A stretch of DNA of 60,077 nucleotides from Myxococcales bacterium (GCA_013297655.1 JAAFHV010000019.1:1-60077), one strand, 5' to 3'. Counted from the stretch's first letter, positions 43,687 through 52,488 are shown. The notes: generated by a model from the sequence alone, not told the origin. Numbers and translations are program-made.

Positions 43687-44679
43687 TCACGCCGCGCCGA
43701 GCTGCACGCTTCGTTTGGTGAAGCTCCCGTACGTGAACCCCTCGATCGGGAAGCGTGCTCCCTCGCCTCGCGCCGCCCCGAGGGCGACGAAAAGCGGAAC
43801 GAAGTGCTCGTGCGTAGGGAGCGCCTCTGCCACGCCGGGAGCGCGCGCGCGGTAGTCGAGGAGGGCGTCGATGTCCCGCTTCGCGAGGGACTCCTTGCAG
43901 AATGCATCGAGCTCGTGTGCCCAGCTCGGGGGCGCGGCGTTCGGGCTCGCGTCGAGCGCGCGGAGGATGTGAGTCAGGAATCCCGAGCCGACGACGAGCA
44001 CGCCCTCGTCGCGTAACGGAGCGAGCCGCTCACCGAGGGCGAAGAGCGTCTTCGGATCGAGTGACGGGAGGGAGACCTGGAGCACCGGCACGTCGGCGGC
44101 GGGATACATCGCCGAGAGAGGCACCCATACGCCGTGGTCGAGGCCACGTTCGCTCGACGTGACCCTTTGTCCGCCCGCGTCGAGGAGCTCACGAACACGA
44201 TTGGCCACGAGCGGCGCGCCCGGGGCGGCGTACGTCGCGTCGTAATAGCGCTGCGGGAAACCCGAAAAGTCGTAGACGAGGGGGACGGTCTTCTCCGCGC
44301 CGAGCCGAACGGGCGAGCGTGTCCAGTGCGCGGAGAGCATGAGGACTGCGCGCGGTTTTCCGAGGGCGTTGCCCCACGCGAGGAGCTCGGACTTCCACCG
44401 AACGTCGTCGAGGAGGAGCGGCGATCCGTGGGCGAGGAAGAGCGCGGGGAGCCGCGAAGAAGGTAGCGCCGCCGTCGACGTCACCGCGCCCGGTCGTGGA
44501 GCTTCGGGAGCGTCTCGCGAGCAACCGCTGGCGACGAGCGCGGACGCGGACGCGCACGCGAGGAGAAATTCGCGTCGCGAACGCGCGCTCGGATCTGGGT
44601 TCGGGGACGCGACCCGAGGCTCGTCCTCGACCCGAGGGTGCGGCGCCGTTCCGTCCCGTGCGTCGCTATCGATTCCCAT
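43687..44679 (-). CDS. Tat-exported LigB/4,5-DOPA-dioxygenase-like protein
   Basis: 330 aa from the ATG at 44679 (MGIDSDARDGT). A twin-arginine signal, RSRREFLLACASASALVASGC, ends in a lipobox. The mature domain matches the class III extradiol dioxygenase (LigB/YgiD) family: FLAHGSPL near the start, LMLSAHWTRSPVR, the YDFSGFPQRYYD segment, GLDHGVWVPL and THEHFVPLFVALG with the conserved histidines. Family members are normally cytoplasmic with a non-heme metal. The Tat signal implies folding with metal in the cytoplasm, then export as a lipoprotein. Substrate unknown. Confidence 0.87.
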   Translation of the reverse strand: MGIDSDARDGTAPHPRVEDEPRVASPNPDPSARSRREFLLACASASALVASGCSRDAPEAPRPGAVTSTAALPSSRLPALFLAHGSPLLLDDVRWKSELLAWGNALGKPRAVLMLSAHWTRSPVRLGAEKTVPLVYDFSGFPQRYYDATYAAPGAPLVANRVRELLDAGGQRVTSSERGLDHGVWVPLSAMYPAADVPVLQVSLPSLDPKTLFALGERLAPLRDEGVLVVGSGFLTHILRALDASPNAAPPSWAHELDAFCKESLAKRDIDALLDYRARAPGVAEALPTHEHFVPLFVALGAARGEGARFPIEGFTYGSFTKRSVQLGAA

Positions 44680-44796
44680 CACGCTTACATAGCTCGCAGG
44701 CCGGCACGTCATAAGGTCGACCACGAGAACGAATCCGATCGACTCGAAGAACAATCGCGCGAGCCATTCGCTGCGGCGAACCGCTCGCGCAAAATT

Positions 44797-45090
44797 TCAA
44801 CGGAGCGTGTCGTCGATCCGCGTCGCAGTGAAGGAACGGAGCAGCCAATCCTGAAGCGTCGCGATGTCGGCGCGCGCGATACGCTCGTTTTCTTGCTCGG
44901 AAGGCTGGAGGCCGCGCGCGGCGAACGATGCGAGGAGAGCTTCGGAGAGGGCTTGGCGCCCTTCTTGACGTCCTTCTTGGCGCCCTTCTTCGCGGCCGAG
45001 CTCGAGGCCGTTGTCGCGGCCCTCTTCCCAGTACTTTTTCGCGAAGTCACTCTGCGGCTTGAATCCGTGCATCGTGAGGTTCTCCGATGG
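44797..45090 (-). pseudogene. Duplicated 3' fragment of the Rpn-type nuclease gene
   Basis: A second copy of the last ~290 bp of the upstream gene. From ENLTMHGFKPQSDFAKKYWE to the stop, the 91-codon frame (ATG at 45072) is about 85% identical to the C-terminus of the neighbour, including the EGRQ repeats and LQDWLLRSFTATR. It lies 8-10 nt after the end of the complete gene. Homology stops abruptly just before the ATG, so no nuclease domain is present. A GGAGAA sits 8 nt before the ATG, so a 91-aa helical tail protein could still be made. Confidence 0.7.
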
Positions 45091-45097
45091 GAGCGAA

Positions 45098-45982
45098 TCA
45101 GCGGAGAGCGTCTTCGACACGCGTCGCGGTGAAGGACCGTAAGAGCCAATCCTGAAGGGTGTCGATGTTGGCGCGAGCGACGCGCTCGCTGTCTTGCGCG
45201 GAAGGTTGGAGGCCGCGGGCAGCGAGCGACGCAAGGAGGGCTTCGCCGAGGGCTTGACGGCGTCCTTCTTGACGCCCTTCCTGGCGCCCCTCTTCGCGGC
45301 CGAGCTCGAGGCCGTTGTCGCGGCCCTCTTCCCAGTACTTTTTCGCGAAGTCACTCTGCGGCTTGAATCCGTGCATCATGAGGTTCTCCAAGGCGAGACG
45401 TGCGGCTCCGGCGAGGGTCGCCGTGAGCAGGTCGAAGTATAGCTCGCCCTTCGACGTGAGGCCCTCGAGTGCGCGCAGGGCCGTGAGGGCGGCTTCCGGA
45501 TCGGTGGGGTTCGCGAGCGAGCGGAGCAGCGCGAGCGCGGGATGGCTCTCGCGTGCGCCCGCGCCCGGTCGCGCGAGGAAGCGCGGGCCGACCACGAGCG
45601 GCACGAAACGAGAGCCCGAAGGACGCGCGAGCGCGGTGCTCGTCGCCCACGCCTCGACCTTCTCGTCGACCGTCAGCACGAGCACGCTCGCGGGGGCCTG
45701 TCCGCGGCGCGCCGCCTCCGTCTCGTACACCGGCCACGTCCATCGTTTGGACTCGTCGATCCCGAGCTGGACCTCGATCACCACGATCCAGCTCGAGCCA
45801 TCGGCGTAACGAAGGCGCAGGCACGCGTCGGACGCCAGCTCGGGTACCGAGACCGAGGTGGGCAGAGTGCCCTCGATCACGAGCCCCTCGACCGAGATTC
45901 CGGCGCCCGGGAGCAGATCGAGAAGGAAGTGCTCGTCGAGCTCGAAGAGGAGCTTGAGTGCTTCGTGGAGCTGCGAAGGCAT
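45098..45982 (-). CDS. Rpn-family / PD-(D/E)XK putative nuclease
   Basis: 294 aa from the ATG at 45982 (MPSQLHEALKLLFELDEHFLL). The segment with D...RYADGSSWIVVIEVQLG carries the D-(x)n-ExQ variant of the PD-(D/E)XK core seen in Rpn (recombination-promoting nuclease/transposase_31-like) proteins, followed by YETEAARR. The C-terminal ~95 residues are helical with an EGRQEGRQEGR repeat and end in LLRSFTATRVEDALR. Often present in many copies in bacterial genomes. A tandem copy of its 3' end follows directly. Confidence 0.75.
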   Translation of the reverse strand: MPSQLHEALKLLFELDEHFLLDLLPGAGISVEGLVIEGTLPTSVSVPELASDACLRLRYADGSSWIVVIEVQLGIDESKRWTWPVYETEAARRGQAPASVLVLTVDEKVEAWATSTALARPSGSRFVPLVVGPRFLARPGAGARESHPALALLRSLANPTDPEAALTALRALEGLTSKGELYFDLLTATLAGAARLALENLMMHGFKPQSDFAKKYWEEGRDNGLELGREEGRQEGRQEGRRQALGEALLASLAARGLQPSAQDSERVARANIDTLQDWLLRSFTATRVEDALR

Positions 45983-46222
45983 GCCCCGCCTGGTGCGTAT
46001 TCCGTGCCACAGCGAGAGCCGCGAAATTCCGCGGTTGCGGGTGCTCGTGGGTGTCCCGCGACGGAAAACGTGGTGTCCGGGGCCGGGGGGAGACGGAGCC
46101 ACGAGGCGTGGGCGAAGAGCGAGCACGACCCCGCGTCGGCGAACGCCCGCCCTCGCAGCGCTACGCGGGCCGGGATCACCGAGGGGTGCCGCCCACCTCG
46201 AGAACGCCTTCGCGTCGAGCTG

Positions 46223-46250
46223 TCCTGAAAGACAGTAACACTTCTCAGGA
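46223..46250. promoter_or_regulatory. Inverted repeat upstream of the TetR gene
   Basis: TCCTGA at 46223-46228 and TCAGGA at 46245-46250 form a dyad with a 16-nt spacer, 28 nt before the TetR start codon. A smaller CTGTC/GACAG repeat overlaps it. Position and symmetry fit an autoregulatory TetR operator or the TetR promoter region, but the arms are short. Confidence 0.35.
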
Positions 46251-46278
46251 TCGGGCTCTCGGGCTAGCCTCCATCGCG

Positions 46279-46980
46279 ATGGCCAAGGCGAGGACGCGTG
46301 ACGGAGAAGGATCCAAGCTCCGCATCCTGGACGCCGCGGAGGAGGAGTTCGGAGCGCAAGGCTTTGCAGGTGCGCGCCTAGGGGCGATCGCCGAGCGCGC
46401 CGGGGTCCGCACGAACCTCATCCATTTCCATTTCGCCGACAAAGAGGTCCTCTACGGCGCGGTCATGGCGCGCGCGCTCGGGGCCGTAACACGCGACGTT
46501 CGCGCGTTGATGGAGGGCCCGGCGGGCCTCTTCGGGGCGGCCGGGCCCGTGCGCGAAGAGCAGCTCGCGCTCCTCGGCGATGCGCTCGTGAGCCTCACCC
46601 AACGGTTCTACACCAAGCACGGCGCGGTGCTGTCCGTGCTCCGTCGTGAGCCCGACGGTCGCTCGCGCGCTGCGTTCGAGGCCGAGATAAAGCCTGCGTT
46701 CGAGCTCGTCATCGCCGCCCTCGACCACCTCCGCGACGGGGGCATCATCGCGCCGGACATCGACTCCCGCGCGCTCTTCCTCGAGGTCGTCTCGATGTGC
46801 GCGTACCCCATCGTGGAGCCCATCTTCGTCGACATGATCTACCCGCCGAGCACGCGCGACCTCGTCTTCGAGGACCGCCTTCGTCGCCAAATCGTGACGA
46901 CCGCGCTCGCGCGCATGTTCGCCCACCGCGTTCGCCAGTCCGACGTCGCTGCGCCCATCCGCAAGACACGCGCGAAGTAG
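46279..46980 (+). CDS. TetR/AcrR-family transcriptional regulator
   Basis: 233 aa from the ATG at 46279. The N-terminal helix-turn-helix covers residues 14-60: LRILDAAEEEFGAQGFAGAR, then AERAGVRTNLIHFHFADKEVLY. The ligand-binding part is helical with a C-terminal segment like TetR_C regulators that control their own and neighbouring genes. It diverges from the Rpn-type gene. The ligand cannot be deduced. A short dyad lies just upstream. Confidence 0.92.
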   Translation: MAKARTRDGEGSKLRILDAAEEEFGAQGFAGARLGAIAERAGVRTNLIHFHFADKEVLYGAVMARALGAVTRDVRALMEGPAGLFGAAGPVREEQLALLGDALVSLTQRFYTKHGAVLSVLRREPDGRSRAAFEAEIKPAFELVIAALDHLRDGGIIAPDIDSRALFLEVVSMCAYPIVEPIFVDMIYPPSTRDLVFEDRLRRQIVTTALARMFAHRVRQSDVAAPIRKTRAK

Positions 46981-47110
46981 CGCGCGAAGGGACGAGGCGA
47001 GCCCCCCGGGTCGCGAACGGCAGACCCCGGACGCGCTGCGTTGCCACGCGCTGTTCTGCCACCGTCGCTTCGCCCTGGGAAAACGCACGCGGGGAAGGAA
47101 GCTGCCGGCC

Positions 47111-47137
47111 TTACATACTGACTAAAATATCTGTATC
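47111..47137 (+). promoter_or_regulatory. Candidate promoter of the 47213 lipoprotein gene
   Basis: AT-rich segment (TTACATACTGACTAAAATAT) in an otherwise GC-rich gap, 75-100 nt before the start codon. TAAAAT at 47123-47128 could be a -10 element; no convincing -35 at the right spacing. Confidence 0.3.
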
Positions 47138-47212
47138 GGGGAAGACGATCGGCGGGCGGCCGTAGGACAGGGGGTCTGCGGCGACATTTCACGCCGCCGA
47201 CGGAGGCTCCGC

Positions 47213-47680
47213 ATGAACTCGATGATGTGTGCTCTCTCTCGTCGTTTCGCTCTCACTGTCGTCGCGAGCGCCGCGCTCGTGGGGGGGGTCGCGCTCGGTG
47301 GTTGCAAGCGCGCCAACTCGGACCCGCCCGGGGAAGGAAAGGCGGGGACGACCACTACGAACGCGGCGACCGTGCCGGCGAAGTCCGCCGCGGCGACCGT
47401 CGTCGGAAAATGGGTGTCGCTCGACGGGAACGATACGCTCACGATCACGAGCACGACGATCAGCCGCGAGTACAAGAAGGTCCCCGATGCGCCGAAGGTG
47501 GTGATGCCGTACACCGTCGCCAAGGACGAGGATGGGGTAGTGACGCTCGCGCCGATCCTCGAGCTGCCGAACGGCAAGAAGATGAAGCTCGACGCGCAAG
47601 TGTTCACCGTCGTCGACGCGGACACGATCTCGGGTGGTCTCGCGAAGAAGACCCCGGTGACGTTCAAGCGGTCGAAGTAG
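47213..47680 (+). CDS. Small putative lipoprotein
   Basis: 155 aa. Signal MNSMMCALSRRFALTVVASA followed by LVGGVALGGCK, with lipobox LGGC. A Thr/Ala-rich spacer precedes a compact beta domain starting VVGKWVSLDGNDTLTITST, reminiscent of lipocalin-like or META-like small folds. No catalytic residues visible. Separated from the TetR gene by 232 nt that contain an AT-rich promoter-like patch. Function unknown. Confidence 0.75.
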   Translation: MNSMMCALSRRFALTVVASAALVGGVALGGCKRANSDPPGEGKAGTTTTNAATVPAKSAAATVVGKWVSLDGNDTLTITSTTISREYKKVPDAPKVVMPYTVAKDEDGVVTLAPILELPNGKKMKLDAQVFTVVDADTISGGLAKKTPVTFKRSK

Positions 47681-47908
47681 CGAGGGAGCGCGAGGGGTGT
47701 AGGGGCGCGTTTCTTGCGCGTCGTTCGTGTGCGTGGCTCACTTCAGCGCGCGCTCGCACCAGCGCGCGTCGATTGGGGCCGACCGCGAGGGCTACCTCGT
47801 TGCCTTTGGCAAGTCGATCCTCGCGCGCCCGCAGCGCCGCCTGGAGCAGTGGACGACGCGGTCGCTCGAACGTGCGGCGAAGGTAGGCTCCTCGTTGGGA
47901 CGGGAAAC

Positions 47909-48589
47909 TCAGTAGCCCTTGTCTTCTGCGCGGGCGGTCGGCGCGGCGGCGTTCGGGGCCACCTTGTCGAGCTCGGCGACCCACGCGTCGAGGTTGCCTC
48001 CGAGGCTGCCCGCGTCGCTCCCGCCGCAGCGTTCGGCGCTGCCGGTAACGAGCGCACGCCGCGCGACGCGGACGTCGAGCGAGCGACCCGTGCCACCCGC
48101 GCACGCGACGCGCGCGTTGCCCGCGGGTTTGCTCGCGACACCGAAGGTGCGGAGGGCGCGTACGAGCTTGTCGAACGCCTCGCTGGTGAACGGGAGCTGT
48201 GCGTCGGCGAGCACGGTGCCGTAGCTCGTCACCGTTTTGCGTATGAAACCGCGCGTGGCGACGACGGTGTAGCTGCGGTGGTGTGGCGGCGGCACGGACT
48301 TGTCGCGAAACTCGAAGTGGATCCGATCTTCGTCCGCGCCCGCTTCGGAGAGGGTCGCCGGAGGCGGGCGGACCACCGGTGCGGCAGGAGTCGTGGGCTC
48401 GGAAGGAGTGGAGGCGGCCGTCGCTAGCGCGCCCGAGTCCGCCTGCGCGTCGCGCGTGGGCTCACCGGCGTCGCGAGGGGCCTCTACGATCGTCGCGGGC
48501 TCTTGCGCGGCAGGAGCGGACGGCGTGCAGCCTACGAGCGCGAGGAGCGCGATGGGCCACGCGGTTGGTTTTGTCTTTTTGATCGACAA
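47909..48589 (-). CDS. Putative lipoprotein of unknown function
   Basis: 226 aa, MSIKKTKPTAWPIALLALVGCTP with lipobox LVGC. A ~60-residue Pro/Ala/Thr-rich spacer leads to a domain with FEFRDKSVPPPHHRSYTVVATR, which resembles small secreted domains common in myxobacteria; two Cys (VACAGGTG and ERCGGS) may pair. Convergent with the 47213 gene. Not recognised. Confidence 0.75.
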   Translation of the reverse strand: MSIKKTKPTAWPIALLALVGCTPSAPAAQEPATIVEAPRDAGEPTRDAQADSGALATAASTPSEPTTPAAPVVRPPPATLSEAGADEDRIHFEFRDKSVPPPHHRSYTVVATRGFIRKTVTSYGTVLADAQLPFTSEAFDKLVRALRTFGVASKPAGNARVACAGGTGRSLDVRVARRALVTGSAERCGGSDAGSLGGNLDAWVAELDKVAPNAAAPTARAEDKGY

Positions 48590-49143
48590 GGTCGTTCCTC
48601 GTGGAAGGGGCGTCGACGGAGCGCGGCCCTCGCATGGTACGCCAGCGCCGGCGAGGCTGGTGCCGGAGATGCGAGGCAGCGACGCTCGCCTTTCCGAGCC
48701 GTGCCCCTATCTATGCACCGTTGCACAGGCGACGTGCGGAATCGGCCATTGTGCAGGATTTGGCGTCGCCTACTGTCGACCCGACCCCAATGAGCCACTC
48801 GCAGCAGAAGAAGCCGAGACCCGAGCACGCCGAGCGAGGGCTGGACGTGAATGGCGCGGGGGCGGACCGAGTGCGTAGCGTGCGTGCGGCGCCGCCCGAT
48901 CGCGCGGACACGCAGGCCCTCTCGTCGCCTTCGGTCGCGGCCGATGCGCTGTTTCGTGGGCTCTTGGGCGCGCTGGGCCCGCGGGGCGAAGGACCACGAA
49001 AGGCGCGCGCGCGTCCACGTCGCGAGTAGGCCCCGGATGTCCGAGTGAGGCGCGCGTCGCGCTCCTCGGGAGTCGTATGTCGCGAGCGTAAAGGGGCCTC
49101 GGTGGCTTCCCTCGACGGTCGCCGTTTTGTTCGAGGAGTCCAA
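48590..49143. other. Long intergenic region with one doubtful small frame
   Basis: 554 nt between divergent genes. Apart from the doubtful 79-codon frame listed separately, it has no coding character. It must contain the promoters of both neighbours. Confidence 0.5.
48790..49029 (+). CDS. Doubtful small basic protein
   Basis: 79 aa, MSHSQQKKPRPEHAERGLDV, Arg/Ala/Pro-rich, ending in a basic tail. GC3 is high, but codon composition alone cannot separate it from chance. One hydrophobic stretch (ADALFRGLLGALG). No homologue recognised. It is listed because it is the only frame in the gap with an ATG and plausible codon use. Confidence 0.3.
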   Translation: MSHSQQKKPRPEHAERGLDVNGAGADRVRSVRAAPPDRADTQALSSPSVAADALFRGLLGALGPRGEGPRKARARPRRE

Positions 49144-50019
49144 ATGAACCGCTTTTCACTCGTATGCTGCGCCTTCGTGGGTGCTTGGCTCTCGCCGCTC
49201 GTTGCTCACGCCGACGAGGATCGAATGGAGGAGGCTCCCCCCGCTCCACCTCCAACCGGCGTGCCGACACCGACCACCGCGCGGTCGCCAGCGGGGGCTC
49301 CTCCTCGCGCTCCGTGGAATCGTGCGGAGGAAGACTTGGCGAGCTTTCGCGCATGGGTGGCGCCGCAGGCCGGGCCCGAGCGAGCCTATCGTTGGATTGG
49401 CGTGTTCTCTGGCTTGGGGATCGGCGCGGCGCTCGTACCCGCGGGGGCAGTGCTCTATTCGCGTGAAGGGTCCGCCGCGAGCGGCCTGGTCCTCGGGTTC
49501 GGCGTCGGCGCGCTCGTGGGCGGGCTCGGGGCGCTCGTATTCGGCAGTGATCCGAATGTCCACGATCGCGCCGAGCAGGCGATGGCGCGCGAGGTGGCCC
49601 TCGGCCACGACCCGGCCTCCGTGCTCGCAGCGGGAGAAGGCGCGCTCCAGCGCGCGGCCGACGACGCGCGGTCCGAGCGTGTCGACGGCGGGGGGCTCCT
49701 CGCCGGCCTCGGTGTGATCGCGCTCGGCTGGGGAACGACGTTCGCAGCGGCTGATTTTACGAGTGATTCGTTCAGTCGTCGTCAGCAGGATGGCGTCGCG
49801 GCGGCGCTGCTGGTGGGTGGTGCAGTGAGCACGGTGATGGGGCTGCGGTCGCTCGTGCTGCCCTCTGCTGCGGAGGTGTCGTGGCAGGGGTACAACCAGA
49901 CGAAGCGTGCGCGCCTGAGCCAAACGTTCGCGCCGACCGCGAACGCGAACGCGATTGGGTTTCAGGCGACGCCGCTCCCGGGAGGTGGCGCGAGCGCGGG
50001 GATCGTGGGCCGGTTCTGA
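49144..50019 (+). CDS. Secreted/membrane protein of unknown function
   Basis: 291 aa from the ATG at 49144; signal peptide MNRFSLVCCAFVGAWLSPLVAHADE with an AHA cleavage site. A Pro/Thr-rich spacer is followed by two or three hydrophobic Gly-rich segments (IGVFSGLGIGAALVPAGAVLY, LVLGFGVGALVGGLGALVFG and one near residue 180). This plan, signal plus Gly-zipper-like helices, is frequent in uncharacterised myxobacterial envelope proteins. Not recognised. Confidence 0.72.
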   Translation: MNRFSLVCCAFVGAWLSPLVAHADEDRMEEAPPAPPPTGVPTPTTARSPAGAPPRAPWNRAEEDLASFRAWVAPQAGPERAYRWIGVFSGLGIGAALVPAGAVLYSREGSAASGLVLGFGVGALVGGLGALVFGSDPNVHDRAEQAMAREVALGHDPASVLAAGEGALQRAADDARSERVDGGGLLAGLGVIALGWGTTFAAADFTSDSFSRRQQDGVAAALLVGGAVSTVMGLRSLVLPSAAEVSWQGYNQTKRARLSQTFAPTANANAIGFQATPLPGGGASAGIVGRF

Positions 50020-50056
50020 CCACACGATCGCCGACGCGGCGAGCCGCGGAGCACCC

Positions 50057-50875
50057 TCAGGCGGGCTCGCGTTCGGGCGCGCCAGACGTAGCCGCGCTCG
50101 AGAGCGCCGGTTGGCAGCGGGGGCAATAGTAGAGTGTGCGCGCGGCAGACGTGAGCTTTTGCACGGCGCTGTCGCACACGGTGCAGGCGGATCGTTTGTA
50201 GACGTAGAGCGCCTCGCGGCGGCCGAGTCGCACGCCCTTCGGCGCGTCGCGCGTGACGATGCGCTTCTCCTTCACGCCGCGAGCGAGGAGCTTCCGGGTG
50301 AGCTCCCAGAGCCGATCGAACGTCGGCTTGGACAACGTGCGCGCCTCGGTCTCGGGGTGGAGGCCGAGGAGGAACAGAATCTCTGCGCGATACACGTTTC
50401 CGATCCCGGAAAATACGGACTGATCGAGAAGGATCGCGCCGAGCGTTCGTTTGCTCGCGTGGACCTTCTTCCACGCCGCTTTCGGATCCGCGTCGGCGGC
50501 GAGGGGATCGGCGCCGAGGCGCGCGGTGAGCTTCGCGATCGCGCCCGCATCGAGGACCTCGCACGCGGTAGGCCCGCGAAGATCCCACGTGCGTGTTCGG
50601 CCCTCGAGCCGCATGCGCAGCGCCCCCCGCGGCTCCGGGGGTGGGCTCTTCTCGCGCCGGAACTTGCCGAAGAGCCCGAGGTGAACGTGAACGGTGCCCG
50701 CGTCGAACCGGAGGAAGAGATGTTTGCCAACCGCGCTCGTCTCGACGAGCACGGAGCCTGAGAGGGACTCGGCGCCCTCGAAGCGCCCTTGCGGCGAGCT
50801 AACGCGAACGGGCGCGCCGACGAGATCGCGCGCGATGTCCTGCGCGAGGCGGTGAATCGTGTGACCTTCGGGCAT
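50057..50875 (-). CDS. nei: Fpg/Nei-family DNA glycosylase (endonuclease VIII-like)
   Basis: 272 aa from the ATG at 50875, which places the catalytic Pro and Glu as MPEGHTIHRLA; the frame is open from 51121, but only this start gives the obligatory N-terminal proline. The H2TH region includes LDQSVFSGIGNVYRAEILF and the C-terminal zinc finger is CTVCDSAV...YYCPRC (CxxC...CxxC). Removes oxidised bases with AP-lyase activity. The MPEGHT start is of the actinobacterial/plant Nei2 type rather than MutM. Base-excision repair, stand-alone gene. Confidence 0.93.
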   Translation of the reverse strand: MPEGHTIHRLAQDIARDLVGAPVRVSSPQGRFEGAESLSGSVLVETSAVGKHLFLRFDAGTVHVHLGLFGKFRREKSPPPEPRGALRMRLEGRTRTWDLRGPTACEVLDAGAIAKLTARLGADPLAADADPKAAWKKVHASKRTLGAILLDQSVFSGIGNVYRAEILFLLGLHPETEARTLSKPTFDRLWELTRKLLARGVKEKRIVTRDAPKGVRLGRREALYVYKRSACTVCDSAVQKLTSAARTLYYCPRCQPALSSAATSGAPEREPA

Positions 50876-51002
50876 CGAGGGGACGCTATTCATAGGGCCG
50901 TACGAGCGTGGACGACAAGGGTTCGCGCCGACAACGGACGAGCTAGGCACGTAGGGTGCGAGCGCGGGTCGCGTGCGGCGCTCGAGTGCTCCAGCACCGC
51001 CC

Positions 51003-51440
51003 TTATTCGGGAGGGAGGACGAAGCTCGCGGGGCCCGAGACGGCGATCGACGGGTCGCGCTGGTAGCGGGAGAGACGGCTGCGCCGATCTTTGGTCCAGC
51101 CTTCCTTCGGCCCGGCGGCATGCACGAGCGCGGCGAGTCCGAGTCGACGCACCCTCGGGTCGGAATGGCTCGTCAAGCTCGCCTCGAGCAAGTCGGGATG
51201 TGGCGACGCGCGCACGGCGGCGAGGGCGGCCTCCATCGCGTCGAAGTGGAGGAGATCGCGCACCGAGAGATCGGATAGCACCGCGACGAGCTTTGGATAG
51301 CCCCAAACCCTCGTTCCCAATTGCAGATAAAGCGACGTGGCGGCTTCGTCACCGCGAAGCGCGAGCAGCAGGTCCTCGGCCACCTGGAGGTGGGGCGACG
51401 ACGAATAAGGGCCTAGTCGCGCCGCCAGCGCCGACACCAT
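51003..51440 (-). pseudogene. 5'-truncated HEAT-repeat-like gene remnant
   Basis: About 145 codons with good coding character from an ATG at 51440: helical pairs LQVAEDLLLALRGDEAAT, LVAVLSDLSVRDLLHFDAM and SDPRVRRLGLAALVHAAG, as in HEAT/armadillo scaffolds. Upstream of 51440 the frame becomes the antisense of a plus-strand coding remnant, so the original N-terminus seems lost. It may still be expressed as a short protein. Head-to-head with the fragment at 51462-51743. Confidence 0.5.
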
Positions 51441-51461
51441 CGCGGGGATCGTGCGCCGGTT

Positions 51462-51743
51462 CGGGACGCGTACCTCGCGTTCCGCGCGCGGATCGATGGC
51501 AATGTGCTCCAGCTCTCGACCGTGAGGGACACCGTGACGGCGGGGCCCTCGTCTGTCGTCGCCGTCCGCGACGTGGTCGAGAGCCAGCGCATCGAGCTTT
51601 TTTCGCGTCTCTTCGTGGACATCGACGCGCTCGGATTCTTCGGGTTTCGGCCGTCGGCGCACGTGGGAGTCGACCTCTTCGCGGGCGACGTGTCCTCGGT
51701 GGTCCCGGTGCTCGGCCTCGGGCTTCGTCGCGAGTCGTTCTAG
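51462..51743 (+). pseudogene. 3' remnant of a gene for an outer-membrane beta-barrel-like protein
   Basis: An open 94-codon frame ending SSVVPVLGLGLRRESF. It shows alternating hydrophobic strands (LFSRLFVDIDALGFFGF, HVGVDLFAGDVSS) and a C-terminal phenylalanine, the signature of outer-membrane barrels. There is no signal peptide or convincing start; only a GTG at 51504 is available. It seems to be the tail of a gene whose 5' part was lost where it meets the HEAT-like remnant. Confidence 0.45.
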
Positions 51744-51799
51744 GCAATCGCCTCGCGGCGCGCAGAAGGACAGTGAGGCGTTCGCGCCGAAATGGCCGG

Positions 51800-52336
51800 T
51801 TACCGCTGCCCGAGCGCCTTCGCCGCTCCCGTGGGGCCGCGTGATCGTCGTGCTCGGCGCGGCACGGTGTGCACCTCGCGCACGACGACGCGTGGCTTCT
51901 TCGCTCCCTTGTCTTCTGGGCCCAGGAAATACTCGATACCAGCCTTTTCACCGGTTCGATGGACCAGGCCCATGTGAATCGCGAGGAGGGCGACACGAAG
52001 GAACTGCGTTTTGCTCAGTCCGAGGAGGACCTGCAGCTCGCGCGAGCGGGCCGCCCAGGGGAGCGAGGCCACCGCGGCAGCCATCGCCTTGGCGAGATCG
52101 ACCGATTTGGGGCGAACGAGGGTACCTCCGAACGAGGTTCGCTCGACGGACACGAACTGCGCCTCTGGCGGCTTGGGTGGCGGCTCGACCGGACGCGGCG
52201 GGCCGACTTCGATGTACGCCAATTCGTCGATGTTGGACGAGCGGGCAATCGCGCGGAGCTTCTCGGCGAAGGAGAGGGCGAGGGTGCGGAGGTGGAGCTC
52301 GAGGGTAGAGGCGGTCACACGATCATTGTCGGCCAA
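51800..52336 (-). CDS. Protein of unknown function with a winged-helix-like C-terminal half
   Basis: 178 aa, MADNDRVTASTLELHLRTLALSFAEKL. A helical N-terminal part, a Pro-rich linker (GPPRPVEPPPKPPEAQ), then LQVLLGLSKTQFLRVALLAIHMGLVHRTGEKAGIEYFLG, which looks like a helix-turn-helix followed by a wing, and a basic tail (RRARRSRG). Possibly DNA-binding; the family is not recognised. No signal peptide. Confidence 0.7.
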   Translation of the reverse strand: MADNDRVTASTLELHLRTLALSFAEKLRAIARSSNIDELAYIEVGPPRPVEPPPKPPEAQFVSVERTSFGGTLVRPKSVDLAKAMAAAVASLPWAARSRELQVLLGLSKTQFLRVALLAIHMGLVHRTGEKAGIEYFLGPEDKGAKKPRVVVREVHTVPRRARRSRGPTGAAKALGQR

Positions 52337-52488
52337 CTCGCGGCGAATGGCGACAATTCCTGCATGCCCTCAGCCGCTCCGCGCGGATGCGCATTGGCGC
52401 GAAAAATGCGCGGTCGAGCGGCTTTGGCGCAGAGATGGGCGTCGCACCGAGCCCCGCTACGCCAAAACGTCGCGCAAGCGGGGCGGGT

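Noticed and set aside
45000-45330. Tandem EGRQ-coding units as a CRISPR or mobile repeat
   Set aside because: They are in-frame 12-bp coding repeats inside the Rpn-type gene and its copy.
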